64,000 nt of DNA from Flavobacterium sp. 270 (GCF_004368785.1 NZ_SODM01000008.1:1-64000); one strand, 5' to 3'. Positions 53,124-62,618 are shown, counted from the first letter of the stretch. The notes: generated by a model not told the origin, from the sequence alone. Made by a program: numbers and translations.

Positions 53124-54941
53124 TTATTTAGCTGAAATCAACTGCATGATTTTAGTATAAATCTCTGTGTTTTGATAAACGCCCATAAACTTTTCTGCTC
53201 CGGGACCGTAAGCAAAAACAGGAACTGTAATTGAGGTATGATCGTTGGTGCTGAAACTTCCGTGTACGTAACCTTTTTCTATACTTCCGTCTATTAAAGA
53301 AAGTCCGCCCGTTTCGTGATCGGCTGTAATTATTAATAACGTTTCTGGATTTTTGTCTACAAACTCCATTGCCTGCCCCACTACGCGGTCAAAATCTAGC
53401 AATTCTCTCACTACATATTCTACATTATTACTGTGTCCGCCGTAATCAATCTGTGCGCCTTCTGCCATAATAAAAAACGGATTTTTTGATTTTGAAAAAG
53501 TAGTTGTTGCTTTCGCTAAAGATTTAGCTAAGAAATCGCCTCTTCCGTCTTTTTTAGAAACTACAGCTTCATTTTCTAATACTACAAAACGAGAATTTGT
53601 AATCGTATCTAAACTGCTGAATTTATCCGAAAAAGTATAACCTTTTTTCTTTAATTCTTCTGCTAAATTCTTACCGTCTTTTCTGGTTTTAAATTCGTTT
53701 ACTCCTCCTCCAATCAAAATATCAGACGGGTTGCTTAAGAAATCTAAAGCAATCGGCTCGTTATAACTTCTTTCTGGCTGATGTGCGTAAAAAGCAGCTG
53801 GAGTTGCATCTGTAATATTTCCGGCAGAAATAATGGCGGTTTTATAATTCTTTTTGGCCAATTGTTGTGTAATCAATTCCAGCGGTTTTCCTTTTTCATC
53901 AACACTTATAAAACGGTTATTAGTTTTGTGTCCTGTTGCCATTGCGGTTGCGCCGGCAGCAGAATCTGTAATATAACTGTCTGAAGATGCGGTGATAGAA
54001 AATCCTTCTGTTGGAATATTAAACATGTTTAATTTTCCTTTATTGGCCGTATAACCTGCATAAATCTGAGCCAATCCCATTCCGTCGCCAATAAGAAGTA
54101 TCACATTCTTTGGCTTTTTATTTTTAAAGTTATTTTTAGGAGTATAAGCATCATAAAATTCTGTGTTCTGATAAAAATTGGCTTTCAATTTTTTTAGAAA
54201 ATCGGTTAAGGCCGAAGTATTATCTGTTCCGATAAAATCTACTTTCAGGTTCATCAGCGTCATCCAGGAATTTACATTATCTTGTGTCGCCCAAAATCTA
54301 ACTTTTTTGTTCTGATCGTGTACTTTTTTAATAATGGCTTGTATTTTTTCTGAATCAGCTTGAGTTAAAACACCTTTACCGTTCCAAACCGTAATTTGGT
54401 GTAAATCTTCACTTATCATTTCTACGCGTGCTAATTCTTCTGGCGTGTATGTTTCGTTAAGTCTTCCGTCAAAATAAATAAAATTTGGATATTCATTCCA
54501 TTTTGAAGGCAAAGGTCTGTTACCGGAAATAACAACTTTTAAGTTTTTGTTTGAGATTAATTCCGGATATGTTTTCAGCTGTTCTGCTATTGCTTTTAGC
54601 GTTGTTTCTGCATCAGATTTTATATCAATCATTAAGATTAACGGTTTACCGCTTTTATAAGCTTTTCCATCCAAAGCTTTAAATTTTACTAGAAGTGGAT
54701 CTAAGTAAAGTGCTTTAAGCCAATTACTTGGTTTAATATCTTTTTCTGCATGAGAAACGATCAAATCATTTTTAACCAAAAAAACATCGGCTTCTATAAC
54801 ACCTGTTTCGTTGGCATAAGCTTCGTAAAAAGGAAGCGGACTTGCATAATCGTTATGCGAATGGATATTGGATGAAGTGTATTCCTGCGCTTGCACGAAC
54901 AGTCCGATTTGAAGGCAAAAAAGGAGGATTATTTTTTTCAT
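53124..54941 (-). CDS. PI-PLC/GDPD-like phosphodiesterase fused to alkaline phosphatase
   Basis: A 605-residue exported protein with signal about 1-18. The N-terminal domain (about 22-250) begins IHSHNDY (27-32) and continues GVIEADVFLVKNDLIVSHAE, a TIM-barrel phosphodiesterase pattern of the AIM6-like PI-PLC/GDPD superfamily. The C-terminal domain (about 275-605) is a PhoA-type alkaline phosphatase with Asp286 in IGDGMG, nucleophile Ser327 in DSAAGATAMATG, then GHKTNNRF, ADHETGG and HGSFSTNDHTS. The two domains could cleave a phosphodiester and then remove the phosphate. It is the first enzyme gene after susCD. Confidence 0.9.
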   Translation of the reverse strand: MKKIILLFCLQIGLFVQAQEYTSSNIHSHNDYASPLPFYEAYANETGVIEADVFLVKNDLIVSHAEKDIKPSNWLKALYLDPLLVKFKALDGKAYKSGKPLILMIDIKSDAETTLKAIAEQLKTYPELISNKNLKVVISGNRPLPSKWNEYPNFIYFDGRLNETYTPEELARVEMISEDLHQITVWNGKGVLTQADSEKIQAIIKKVHDQNKKVRFWATQDNVNSWMTLMNLKVDFIGTDNTSALTDFLKKLKANFYQNTEFYDAYTPKNNFKNKKPKNVILLIGDGMGLAQIYAGYTANKGKLNMFNIPTEGFSITASSDSYITDSAAGATAMATGHKTNNRFISVDEKGKPLELITQQLAKKNYKTAIISAGNITDATPAAFYAHQPERSYNEPIALDFLSNPSDILIGGGVNEFKTRKDGKNLAEELKKKGYTFSDKFSSLDTITNSRFVVLENEAVVSKKDGRGDFLAKSLAKATTTFSKSKNPFFIMAEGAQIDYGGHSNNVEYVVRELLDFDRVVGQAMEFVDKNPETLLIITADHETGGLSLIDGSIEKGYVHGSFSTNDHTSITVPVFAYGPGAEKFMGVYQNTEIYTKIMQLISAK

Positions 54942-55018
54942 TTGTATTAAATTGTATTCATTACTGAAGCCGTAGGTAACTTTAAAAATGAATGATTGCT
55001 ATAATTTTTTAAATGCAT

Positions 55019-55045
55019 AAACCAGTCCTTTAAAAAGACTGGTTT
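55019..55045 (-). terminator. Possible terminator after the third SusCD pair
   Basis: A perfect 9-bp stem AAACCAGTC / GACTGGTTT with a 9-base loop. The T-tract on the minus strand is short, so read-through into the phosphatase gene is possible. Confidence 0.5.
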
Positions 55046-55141
55046 TATTAAGTATATATAAATTGCTTCTTTTTCTTTACAACTGCAGACCCACAACAGT
55101 CTGCAGCGTAAAAAAAAAAACAAACGAACTAAAATGAATAA

Positions 55142-56677
55142 TTACCAGCCTTGGTTTTGAAACAAAGCTCCTTTACTTACTGCAATCTCGTCTGGCGGTA
55201 TTGGCCAAACATGGTGAATTGCAGGGTTAAAATTACGGGCAGGATAAATTACCGTTCCGTTATAATGGTGCAAAGGCTGTGCATAAACTGCTTTTGCATC
55301 GCCCCAGCGCACTAAATCAAAATGCCGATCTGTCCACTCGCCGGCAAGTTCGCAGCGTCTTTCTCTTTTTAAATTGGCTAAAGTAGCGCCTGTAATACTT
55401 GGAAGACCTGCACGATTACGAATCATATTGATTTCTGTATCTGCATTTTGACCTTTCATTAATTTGGCTTCGGCAAGCATCAAAATTACATCTGCATAAC
55501 GTAAAAGCGGTACGTTTAAAGCTGTAGAAGGTTTATCTCCGTTTGCATTTACAAAACGAATATCGATAGCCCCAGAAGTCGTTTTTGGGTAACCGAATGG
55601 CTCCATGTATTTTTTAAACTGATAACCTGTTCTGTTACTAGAACTTACTACATATTTACCTTCGTTGAAAGTCGCTGTTTCTCCAAAATATTGAAATTTA
55701 TCTCCTTTTTGTAAAATTGTTGCGCTTCTTCTTTTATCAGCAGGATCGTAAGTGTCAAATAATTCTTTGGTTGGATAAAAATTTCCCCAGCCGTTGTAAA
55801 CTCCCCAGCCTTTATCTTCCAGACAAACTCCCGGAAAAATAGACCCTAAAGAAGTATTTCCTGCACTTGAAGTTACAGACCAAATGTATTCTGATGACCA
55901 GTTATTCTGGATTTTAAATACATCTTCAAAATTTGGAAGTAAAGCGTGTTTACCGCTCGCTACAATCATGTTTGCATATTTAATTGCATTGTCCCAGTCT
56001 TTTGCATACAAATACGTACGAACTAAATAAGCCCAAGCAGCAGTTTTATGTGCACGTCCGTAATTGTCTGTAGAAAGTTCATTAAAATAAGGAAGCAAAT
56101 CTGCTGCTTTAATTAAATCTGCTGCAATGTATGCATAGTTTTCACCCACATTTTTGGTACGCGGCACGTATACATTTGTTGGGTCGTTTCTGTCCTGAAT
56201 CGGGATTCCTGCACGATCGTCTCCATAATGATACGCTAATTCTAAATGCATTACAGCATGATTAAAATACGCTTCTCCCAACATCATGTTTTTCGTTTTA
56301 TCATCCAAAGCTATATTCGGAATATTACGAATTACGTCATTACAACGTTTCATGATTTCGTAGTGTATTCTCCAGATATCTTTAGTATCAGATTCAGAAC
56401 CATCAACAATAAAATTCTTGATACGTTCTGCATTTTGTCTCGGTTTAGTTCCAATATCGTCGCTGGCGTTATTCAGCCAGAAAAAACCACGACCGTACAT
56501 ATTATCATCAGAATATAAAGCGTAAATAGCATTTACCCCAGCTTTTGCATCTGCAGGTGTTTTCCAGAAATTCCCCGTAGAAGGAGCTCCCTGCGGTACC
56601 AGATCAAGTTCACTTTCACAAGCCGAAAAACCAATCAGCATTGAAAAACTCAATAATAGAATACTTATTTTTTTCAT
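55142..56677 (-). CDS. SusD/RagB-family surface lipoprotein (phosphatase locus)
   Basis: A lipoprotein of 511 residues when started at the second Met (MKKISILLLSFSMLIGFSAC), which gives a proper lipoprotein signal. A longer reading frame starting at 56710 would overlap susC by 14 bases and spoil the signal, so I prefer 56677. RagB/SusD features: VPQGAPSTGNFWKTPADAKAGVNAIYALY, LGEAYFNHAVMHLELAYHYGD, LMLAEAKLMKGQN and RRCELAGEWTDRHFDLVRWGDA. It binds the substrate of the adjacent SusC. Confidence 0.94.
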   Translation of the reverse strand: MKKISILLLSFSMLIGFSACESELDLVPQGAPSTGNFWKTPADAKAGVNAIYALYSDDNMYGRGFFWLNNASDDIGTKPRQNAERIKNFIVDGSESDTKDIWRIHYEIMKRCNDVIRNIPNIALDDKTKNMMLGEAYFNHAVMHLELAYHYGDDRAGIPIQDRNDPTNVYVPRTKNVGENYAYIAADLIKAADLLPYFNELSTDNYGRAHKTAAWAYLVRTYLYAKDWDNAIKYANMIVASGKHALLPNFEDVFKIQNNWSSEYIWSVTSSAGNTSLGSIFPGVCLEDKGWGVYNGWGNFYPTKELFDTYDPADKRRSATILQKGDKFQYFGETATFNEGKYVVSSSNRTGYQFKKYMEPFGYPKTTSGAIDIRFVNANGDKPSTALNVPLLRYADVILMLAEAKLMKGQNADTEINMIRNRAGLPSITGATLANLKRERRCELAGEWTDRHFDLVRWGDAKAVYAQPLHHYNGTVIYPARNFNPAIHHVWPIPPDEIAVSKGALFQNQGW

Positions 56678-56696
56678 TTTGTTTGTTTTATATTTT

Positions 56697-59600
56697 TTAA
56701 AAAGTTGCATTTACACCAGTCATATAAATTCTTGAAAGCGGATATTTACCTAAATCCAATCCGAAATTATTAAGACCAACTTCCGGATCCATTCCTGAAT
56801 ATTTGGTAATTGTGAAAAGATTTTGTGCCGAAACAAAGAATCTTAAATTCGCTTTTCCGTTTAACCAACTGTCTTTTACCGTGTAACCCAGCGTAACGTT
56901 TTTCAATCTTAAGTAAGAAGCATTTTCAATATAGAAATCAGAAATTCTTCCGAAGTTATTGTTGTTGTCTGTTGCAGAAAGTACCGGAATATTTGATCCT
57001 GTATTCGTTGGCGACCAAGCATTTTTAGATTCTGCTAATAAATTATATCCAGGGAAAGAAGCATTTAAACCTGTATATTTTACAGCATTAAAAACGCTGT
57101 TGCCAGCTGCTCCGTTAAAAAAGATATTCAAATCAAGACCTTTGTATCTAAAGTTCGTGTTTAAGCTGTAAGTTGTTTTTGGAAAAGGATTTCCAAGTAC
57201 CACGCGGTCGCTGTTATTGATTATACCGTCTCCGTTTACATCTTTAAACTTAATATCTCCCGCAACCGCATTTGGCTGATACACTACACCTGTACTGCTT
57301 TTGTAAGCTTGAACTTCTGCAGCGCTTTGAAATAATCCGTCTGTTGCATATCCGTAGAATGCTCCTACCGGACTTCCAACCTGATAAATATTCGCTAAAG
57401 GCAAACTTCTAACTCTGCTTAAATTAAGTGGTTCCAAAGAAGTTAAATCGTCTTTAATAGAAACAATTCTGTTATCCAAAAATGCTGCGTTTGCCGTAAC
57501 ATCAAATTTAAAATCACCGCGAGTTTTTTGGTACGTAAGACTTGCTTCAATACCTTTATTTTCTACATCTCCCGAGTTTACAATTCTTCCTAATGGTGTT
57601 CCAGAAACTCCAGGCAATTGATCACGAACCAACATGTCTTTGTTTTTCTTGATGTAAGCATCTACAGAACCTGTAATATGATTGTCAAAAAGTGTAAAAT
57701 CTATACCGGCGTTGGTTTGTTCTGAACTTTCCCATTTTAAAGCAGGATTAGATAATTCACTTTCAGAATAACCGTAATTAATAACCGGAGTCTGCCCGAT
57801 TAAAGATGAAGTCTGATTCAAAGGCACACTAAATTGGTATGGTCCTAAGTTTCCTAAGTTTCCGATTTGCCCCCAGCTTGCACGCAGTTTTAAACTGTTT
57901 ACTGTAGAACTAATGCTTTTCATAAATCCTTCTTCAGAGACTAACCAACCTGCAGAAAGTGACGGATAAACTCTCCAGCGATTTGCAGAAGTTAATTTTG
58001 AAGTTCCGTCACGACGAACGATTCCTGAGAATAAATATTTTTGATTGAAATCGTAATTTAATCTTCCAACATAAGAAGAAATGATCTCTTCAGACAATCC
58101 TGCTCCGGTTTGCTGAATCAGTTTTGCATTTAATAAATAACGCTGAGATGGATCTTCATTGTCAAAACCTGTACCTTCTACAGAATAATATTCTCTTTTA
58201 GTATCTTGATAAGTATATCCTGCTAAAGCTTTGAAATTGTGTTTTCCAAAAGATTTATCGTAAGAAAGTGTTTGCTCACTTAATAAATCTGTTGTTGTTG
58301 AGGTAGATTGTGTTAATCTGTTAAAATCAAATACTTTACCCGGTTCTGTAATTTTAACCGTAAAATCTTTGTAATCATTTTGTATTCTGGTATAACCCCA
58401 GTTTGATTTGATTTTTAAACCTTTTACAATTTCCCATTCTGCATATGGATTGATCAAAATAGTAGAAATTGGGTTGCTGTTATCTAATCTTTTTAAGTAA
58501 GCAACCGGATTAATTACGTCTCCGTAAGAACCAATATATTTCTCTGGAACTCCACCAAATTGTCCAGAACCATCTTCTCTGTAAACCGTAGCATTTGGCG
58601 GATATAAAATAGCTCCTAAAATAGCTCCTGTATAGGCACTAGAAGTATTTCCGCTTTGTCCGTTTGTTAAAGAATACGTTAAGTTTTCACCTAAAGTAAA
58701 ATTTGGCGCCAATTTAAAAGAAGAATTTGCTCTTGCTGTATAACGGCTTCCGAAAGTATTCAACAAAATACCTTCGTTTTTACGGTAACTTCCTGAAAGA
58801 AAGAAATTTGATTTTTCTGTTTTACCATTTACAGAAAGTGACAAATCTTGAATTTCTCCTGTCTGAAAAATTTCGTCCATCCAGTTTGTTTTGGTTGTTC
58901 TTGCTGTTGGTTCAAAAGCTGGATCAAAAGCCGGAACTCTTGGTAAACCTGCATTATCTCTGGCAGTGTTCATCGCGTCTGCATATTCTGCCGCGTTTAA
59001 TACACCTAGTTTCTTAGCTACATTCTGAAAACCTCCCTGATAATTTACATTGATATTAATACGCTCAGAAGTTCCTTTTTTAGACGTAATTAAAATTACA
59101 CCTCCAGAAGCTCTCGCACCGTAAATTGCTGCCGAAGCCGCATCTTTCAAAACACTTATAGAAGCAATATCATTTGGATTAATTGTGTTTAATGAACCGC
59201 TGTAGATAATTCCGTCTAAAACAATTAAAGGCGTTTCTGCGTTTAAAGATCCAATTCCACGAATGTTGATTGTTGGTTCGCTAGTTGGGTCACCACCATT
59301 ATTAATTACGGTAACACCAGAAACCGTTCCCTGCAATAATTCTGAAGCTGAATTGTACGTTCTGCTAGACGTTTCTTTCATAGAAACAGATCCTACAGCG
59401 CCCAGAACTTCGCTCTTTTTTACACTTCCATATCCCATTACCACAACTTCCTGTAATTGTTTTACATCGGCTGCTAATTTGATACTTAGGTTTTTCTGAG
59501 ACTGCGTTATTTTCATTTCCTGCGTAACGTAACCTACATACGAGAAAACAAGTGTCGCTTCAGAGGAATTGATTTCCATTGTAAAAGTTCCGTCAAAATC

Positions 59601-60077
59601 TGTTGTTGCGTTGGCATCAGAACCTTTATCCTTAATTCCAACGCCCGGAAGAGGCATTCCGTCGTCACCGCCAAAAACAGTTCCCGAAACCGTAATTTTA
59701 TTTTGTCCGATTTTCAGATTTTTTTTGATGACAATATTATTACTGATAATCTCATACTTCAGAAAAAAACTAGAACAAATTTGGTCAAGCGCCTGCTCCA
59801 GCGTTACATTGTTTAGTTTTAAACTGATTTTTTGATTGGTATTAATTTGGTTGGCTTCGTACATAAAATGTACATCAACCTGATTTTCAATTTTTTGAAG
59901 AATATTTTTGATATTCTCATTTTCTACTTTTAATGTGATTCTTTTACTAAAATCAATTGTAGCAGCATTTGCCGTTAATCCGATAAAAAATAAAGCAGTG
60001 AAGAGGATCAATTGAGCCATTAGGCTTTTTTTAATGCTTTGACACTTTGCGACGTACCGCATTTGTTTTTCCTTCAT
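56697..60077 (-). CDS. SusC-type TonB-dependent transducer with STN domain
   Basis: A 1126-residue protein. Signal about 20-39. The STN domain (about 42-120; KRITLKVENENIKNILQKIENQ...SFFLKYEIISNNIVI) interacts with FecR in the periplasm. Then a CarboxypepD_reg-like domain (TVSGTVFGGDDGMPLPGVGIK), TonB box EVVVMGYGSVKKSEV, plug (NIRGIGSLNAETPLIVLDGIIY, GARASGGVILITSKKG) and a 22-strand barrel ending GVNATF. STN plus upstream FecR/ECF genes marks trans-envelope signalling. It imports the ligand and also signals its presence. Confidence 0.96.
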   Translation of the reverse strand: MKEKQMRYVAKCQSIKKSLMAQLILFTALFFIGLTANAATIDFSKRITLKVENENIKNILQKIENQVDVHFMYEANQINTNQKISLKLNNVTLEQALDQICSSFFLKYEIISNNIVIKKNLKIGQNKITVSGTVFGGDDGMPLPGVGIKDKGSDANATTDFDGTFTMEINSSEATLVFSYVGYVTQEMKITQSQKNLSIKLAADVKQLQEVVVMGYGSVKKSEVLGAVGSVSMKETSSRTYNSASELLQGTVSGVTVINNGGDPTSEPTINIRGIGSLNAETPLIVLDGIIYSGSLNTINPNDIASISVLKDAASAAIYGARASGGVILITSKKGTSERININVNYQGGFQNVAKKLGVLNAAEYADAMNTARDNAGLPRVPAFDPAFEPTARTTKTNWMDEIFQTGEIQDLSLSVNGKTEKSNFFLSGSYRKNEGILLNTFGSRYTARANSSFKLAPNFTLGENLTYSLTNGQSGNTSSAYTGAILGAILYPPNATVYREDGSGQFGGVPEKYIGSYGDVINPVAYLKRLDNSNPISTILINPYAEWEIVKGLKIKSNWGYTRIQNDYKDFTVKITEPGKVFDFNRLTQSTSTTTDLLSEQTLSYDKSFGKHNFKALAGYTYQDTKREYYSVEGTGFDNEDPSQRYLLNAKLIQQTGAGLSEEIISSYVGRLNYDFNQKYLFSGIVRRDGTSKLTSANRWRVYPSLSAGWLVSEEGFMKSISSTVNSLKLRASWGQIGNLGNLGPYQFSVPLNQTSSLIGQTPVINYGYSESELSNPALKWESSEQTNAGIDFTLFDNHITGSVDAYIKKNKDMLVRDQLPGVSGTPLGRIVNSGDVENKGIEASLTYQKTRGDFKFDVTANAAFLDNRIVSIKDDLTSLEPLNLSRVRSLPLANIYQVGSPVGAFYGYATDGLFQSAAEVQAYKSSTGVVYQPNAVAGDIKFKDVNGDGIINNSDRVVLGNPFPKTTYSLNTNFRYKGLDLNIFFNGAAGNSVFNAVKYTGLNASFPGYNLLAESKNAWSPTNTGSNIPVLSATDNNNNFGRISDFYIENASYLRLKNVTLGYTVKDSWLNGKANLRFFVSAQNLFTITKYSGMDPEVGLNNFGLDLGKYPLSRIYMTGVNATF

Positions 60078-60139
60078 AATTTTTTGTTTTGATTGTGTTT
60101 TTGTTTTTGGAGTTCTATTTTATTTTAAAATGTAAAAAG

Positions 60140-61057
60140 CTATTCGATCCTGTAAACTCCCGACTCGAGTTTATAGTTGGCATTAATGATATTACAAACC
60201 AAACCAATAACCTGATCGGCAGGAAGTTCTTTGAAATAAGCGCTGATTTTGAGATTGTTTAGATTCTTGTTTTCTACATCAACCGTAATATTATAATTGC
60301 GTTTTATGGTTGCCACAACTTCTGGCAGCGGTGTATCTTCAAAAACAATAATATTTTTACGCCATAGCGAAATAGAGTTCATCGGAATATCTCTAAAAGC
60401 ATGCAGACTGCTGTTTTTAGATTTAAAAACTACTTTTTGTCCCGGCGTTACATACACATTTTCTTCTGTTACGGTAGATTTTACATTTACCCTTCCGGTT
60501 AAAACTGAAACTTCTTGTGTCGCCTGTTCCGGATAAGCCTGAACATTAAAACTGGTCCCTAAAACTTTGGTATCCATTTTATTAGTGTGAATGATAAAAG
60601 GATGTTTTTTATCTTTGGCAACATCAAAAAAAGCTTCACCGCTTAAATAAACTTCGCGTGTATCGCCTTTAAATTCACTTGGATATTTTAAAAGACTTCC
60701 GGCATTCAACCAAATCTGAGTTCCATCAGGCAATGTTATTTTTTTGTGTTCGCCCAAACCTGCTACAAATTGTTTTGTAGTAACAGCGCTTGATGAGATA
60801 TAGAAAAATCCTAATCCGGCAAGAAGTAAAATCGAAGCCGCTATCATCCAATTTTTACTGTTTAGAAAAATGACTTTATTTTGTTTTTTGATTACTCTGA
60901 TTTCTTTTTTTAGTTTTGAAAGATCTGATGCTATAACCACTTCATTTTCGTCAATTTTTTCTGGATGATCGTACCAGTTGTTCCACATTTCTTGTCCTTT
61001 TAGAGAAGTCTTATCTTCTAAAAAAAGTTTTATATCTTGATGTAATTTTTCAGGCAT
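60140..61057 (-). CDS. FecR-family anti-sigma factor
   Basis: A 305-residue inner-membrane protein. About 68 cytoplasmic residues, one membrane helix near 69-88 (WMIAASILLLAGLGFFYI), and a periplasmic FecR domain (KKITLPDGTQIWLNAGSLLKYPSEF, VLGTSFNVQAYP). A DUF4974 C-terminal domain (about 235-305; PLPEVVATIKRNYNITVDVENKNL) contacts the STN domain in such systems. It lies between the ECF sigma and susC genes, 62 bases before susC. Confidence 0.95.
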   Translation of the reverse strand: MPEKLHQDIKLFLEDKTSLKGQEMWNNWYDHPEKIDENEVVIASDLSKLKKEIRVIKKQNKVIFLNSKNWMIAASILLLAGLGFFYISSSAVTTKQFVAGLGEHKKITLPDGTQIWLNAGSLLKYPSEFKGDTREVYLSGEAFFDVAKDKKHPFIIHTNKMDTKVLGTSFNVQAYPEQATQEVSVLTGRVNVKSTVTEENVYVTPGQKVVFKSKNSSLHAFRDIPMNSISLWRKNIIVFEDTPLPEVVATIKRNYNITVDVENKNLNNLKISAYFKELPADQVIGLVCNIINANYKLESGVYRIE

Positions 61058-61172
61058 TATAATTTTTTTATAGCTTTAATAGTAAGTCTTTAGAATTCGA
61101 ATTTCAGGTAGGCGGTTTAGGTTACGCTTTTGTTAAGAAAACAAAAGAGCCGTTTCCTGATAAAATCTGCTG

Positions 61173-61730
61173 TTAGTTAAATTCTCCCAAATACGTCCGC
61201 ATAAATTTCAACGCATAAGAAATATGATACTTCACTGTTTCGTGCGAAACGTTAAGTTCTTCGGCAATTTCTTTGTTTGAATATTGTTGAATGCGGCTCA
61301 GGATAAAAACCTCTTTGGCTTTTTTAGGAAGCAGTGACGCAGCTTTATCGACCATTTCCTGAAGTTCGTCATGATAAATAGATTCTTCTGTAGCATTATT
61401 ACTGCTTTCGATAATAGTATTTCGATCTGCAACCTCCTTTATATACTGATCTGTAATCATGTTTGATTTGATGTAATCTAAAGTCACGTAACGTACAGAA
61501 GTATACATATAAGCCGAGAATTTTTTCTGAATCACCAAAGTTTTGCGGCGTTCCCAAATGGTAGTAAAAACTTCCTGAACAATTTCTTCGGATATTGGAA
61601 TGGATTTCATTCTGGAATACACAAACCTTACGAGTAAATCCCTATACCTAAAGTACAATTCATCAAAAGCTCTGTCTTTTCCTTGTCTCAATAATTCGAC
61701 AAGTTCTTCGTCAGTATATTTTTTATACAT
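61173..61730 (-). CDS. ECF sigma factor (FecI-like, Bacteroidota type)
   Basis: A 185-residue sigma factor. Region 2 (about 12-80; AFDELYFRYRDLLVRFVYSRM...IVQEVFTTIWERR) and region 4 (about 120-178; LPKKAKEVFILSRIQQYSNKEIAEELNVSHETVKYHISYAL) are clear. It is first in the locus and followed by fecR, susC and susD, so it is held by FecR and released on ligand binding to activate susCD transcription. Confidence 0.95.
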   Translation of the reverse strand: MYKKYTDEELVELLRQGKDRAFDELYFRYRDLLVRFVYSRMKSIPISEEIVQEVFTTIWERRKTLVIQKKFSAYMYTSVRYVTLDYIKSNMITDQYIKEVADRNTIIESSNNATEESIYHDELQEMVDKAASLLPKKAKEVFILSRIQQYSNKEIAEELNVSHETVKYHISYALKFMRTYLGEFN

Positions 61731-61810
61731 GATGCATCGCTTTTGTTATGATTATCAAACAAATAATGCCTGTGAAAACATTAAATTGAATTGTTTTTCT
61801 GCGATGCATT
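61731..61810 (-). other. Inverted repeat flanking the ECF sigma leader
   Basis: GATGCATCGC at 61731-61740, directly abutting the start codon, is inverted at 61801-61810 as GCGATGCATT (9-bp perfect ATGCATCGC core). The 60-base loop between them is AT-rich. It could fold over the translation start. The divergent Crp/Fnr gene lies beyond. Confidence 0.5.
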
Positions 61811-61964
61811 CGTAATTTAAAAAATGACATATATACAAGTGTTGGTTTCTTCTATTATGTCTTCAAAATTAGAGCTGAGGGTAGGTCTAAAAGGTTACGT
61901 TTACATTAATAAAACTGTCTTTTTGCGAAACGTAATATTAACATTAAAGCCTTTATGTTACGGG

Positions 61965-62000
61965 TTTGTAATATGGAGTAAGGATTATTTTATAATTTTG
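61965..62000 (+). promoter_or_regulatory. Candidate promoter of the Crp/Fnr gene
   Basis: TTTG at 61965-61968 and TAATTTTG at 61993-62000 match the -33/-7 elements, with a 24-base spacing that is slightly long. The leader to 62037 is about 30 bases. Confidence 0.45.
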
Positions 62001-62036
62001 AATATTCTTTAGCTAACTTGCATTAAAACACCAAAT

Positions 62037-62618
62037 ATGGACAATGAAACATTCCTTTCTTTTTTGAATGATACAGGTTTGATTTCTTTAGAATCAGCAA
62101 AAGAAATTGCCAGTCAGTTTACAGAAAAGACAATTTTAAAAAATCAATTTCTTCTTACCGAAGGCAAAACAGCCGATGATTATCTTTTCTTAAAAAAAGG
62201 ATTTATGCGTGCTTTTGTGCATGATACAGACGGTAATGAAGTAACAACTGGTTTTTATTCTCAGGGAAATGTTTTATTTGAAGTTTCCTCCTTTTTCAAC
62301 CGTACAAAATCAAAAGAAAATATTCAGGCACTTACCGATTGCGAAGGATTTTTTATTACTTATGAAGAGCTGAATATGCTGTTTCATACAATGCCTGAAT
62401 TTAGAGAATTTGGTCGTGCAATGCTTGTAAAAGGTTTTGCAGGGCTCAAAAACAGAATGTTGTCTATGATAACCGAAACGGCTGAAGAACGCTACGCACA
62501 TTTGCTGAAAAGCAACCCCGAAATTCTGGAAAATGCACCATTAAAACATATCGCTTCTTACCTCGGTATTACCGATACTTCGCTGAGCAGAATACGAAAA
62601 GAGTTTTCTAAAAGGTAA
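62037..62618 (+). CDS. Crp/Fnr-family transcriptional regulator
   Basis: A 193-residue protein. The cyclic-nucleotide-binding-like beta roll (about 25-120; KNQFLLTEGKTADDYLFLKKGFMRAFV) lacks the Crp cAMP-contact motif. The C-terminal HTH is PLKHIASYLGITDTSLSRIRKEF. Such proteins in Bacteroidota often respond to redox or unknown ligands. The next two genes, on the same strand, are likely targets. Confidence 0.92.
   Translation: MDNETFLSFLNDTGLISLESAKEIASQFTEKTILKNQFLLTEGKTADDYLFLKKGFMRAFVHDTDGNEVTTGFYSQGNVLFEVSSFFNRTKSKENIQALTDCEGFFITYEELNMLFHTMPEFREFGRAMLVKGFAGLKNRMLSMITETAEERYAHLLKSNPEILENAPLKHIASYLGITDTSLSRIRKEFSKR

Noticed and set aside
56678..56710. N-terminal extension of the third SusD gene beginning MQLFKKYKTNK
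   Set aside because: It overlaps the susC stop and precedes a complete lipoprotein signal that starts at the second Met, so the start at 56677 is more likely.
61824..62012. A 62-codon plus-strand frame upstream of the Crp/Fnr gene
   Set aside because: It overlaps the predicted promoter and has no recognisable features.
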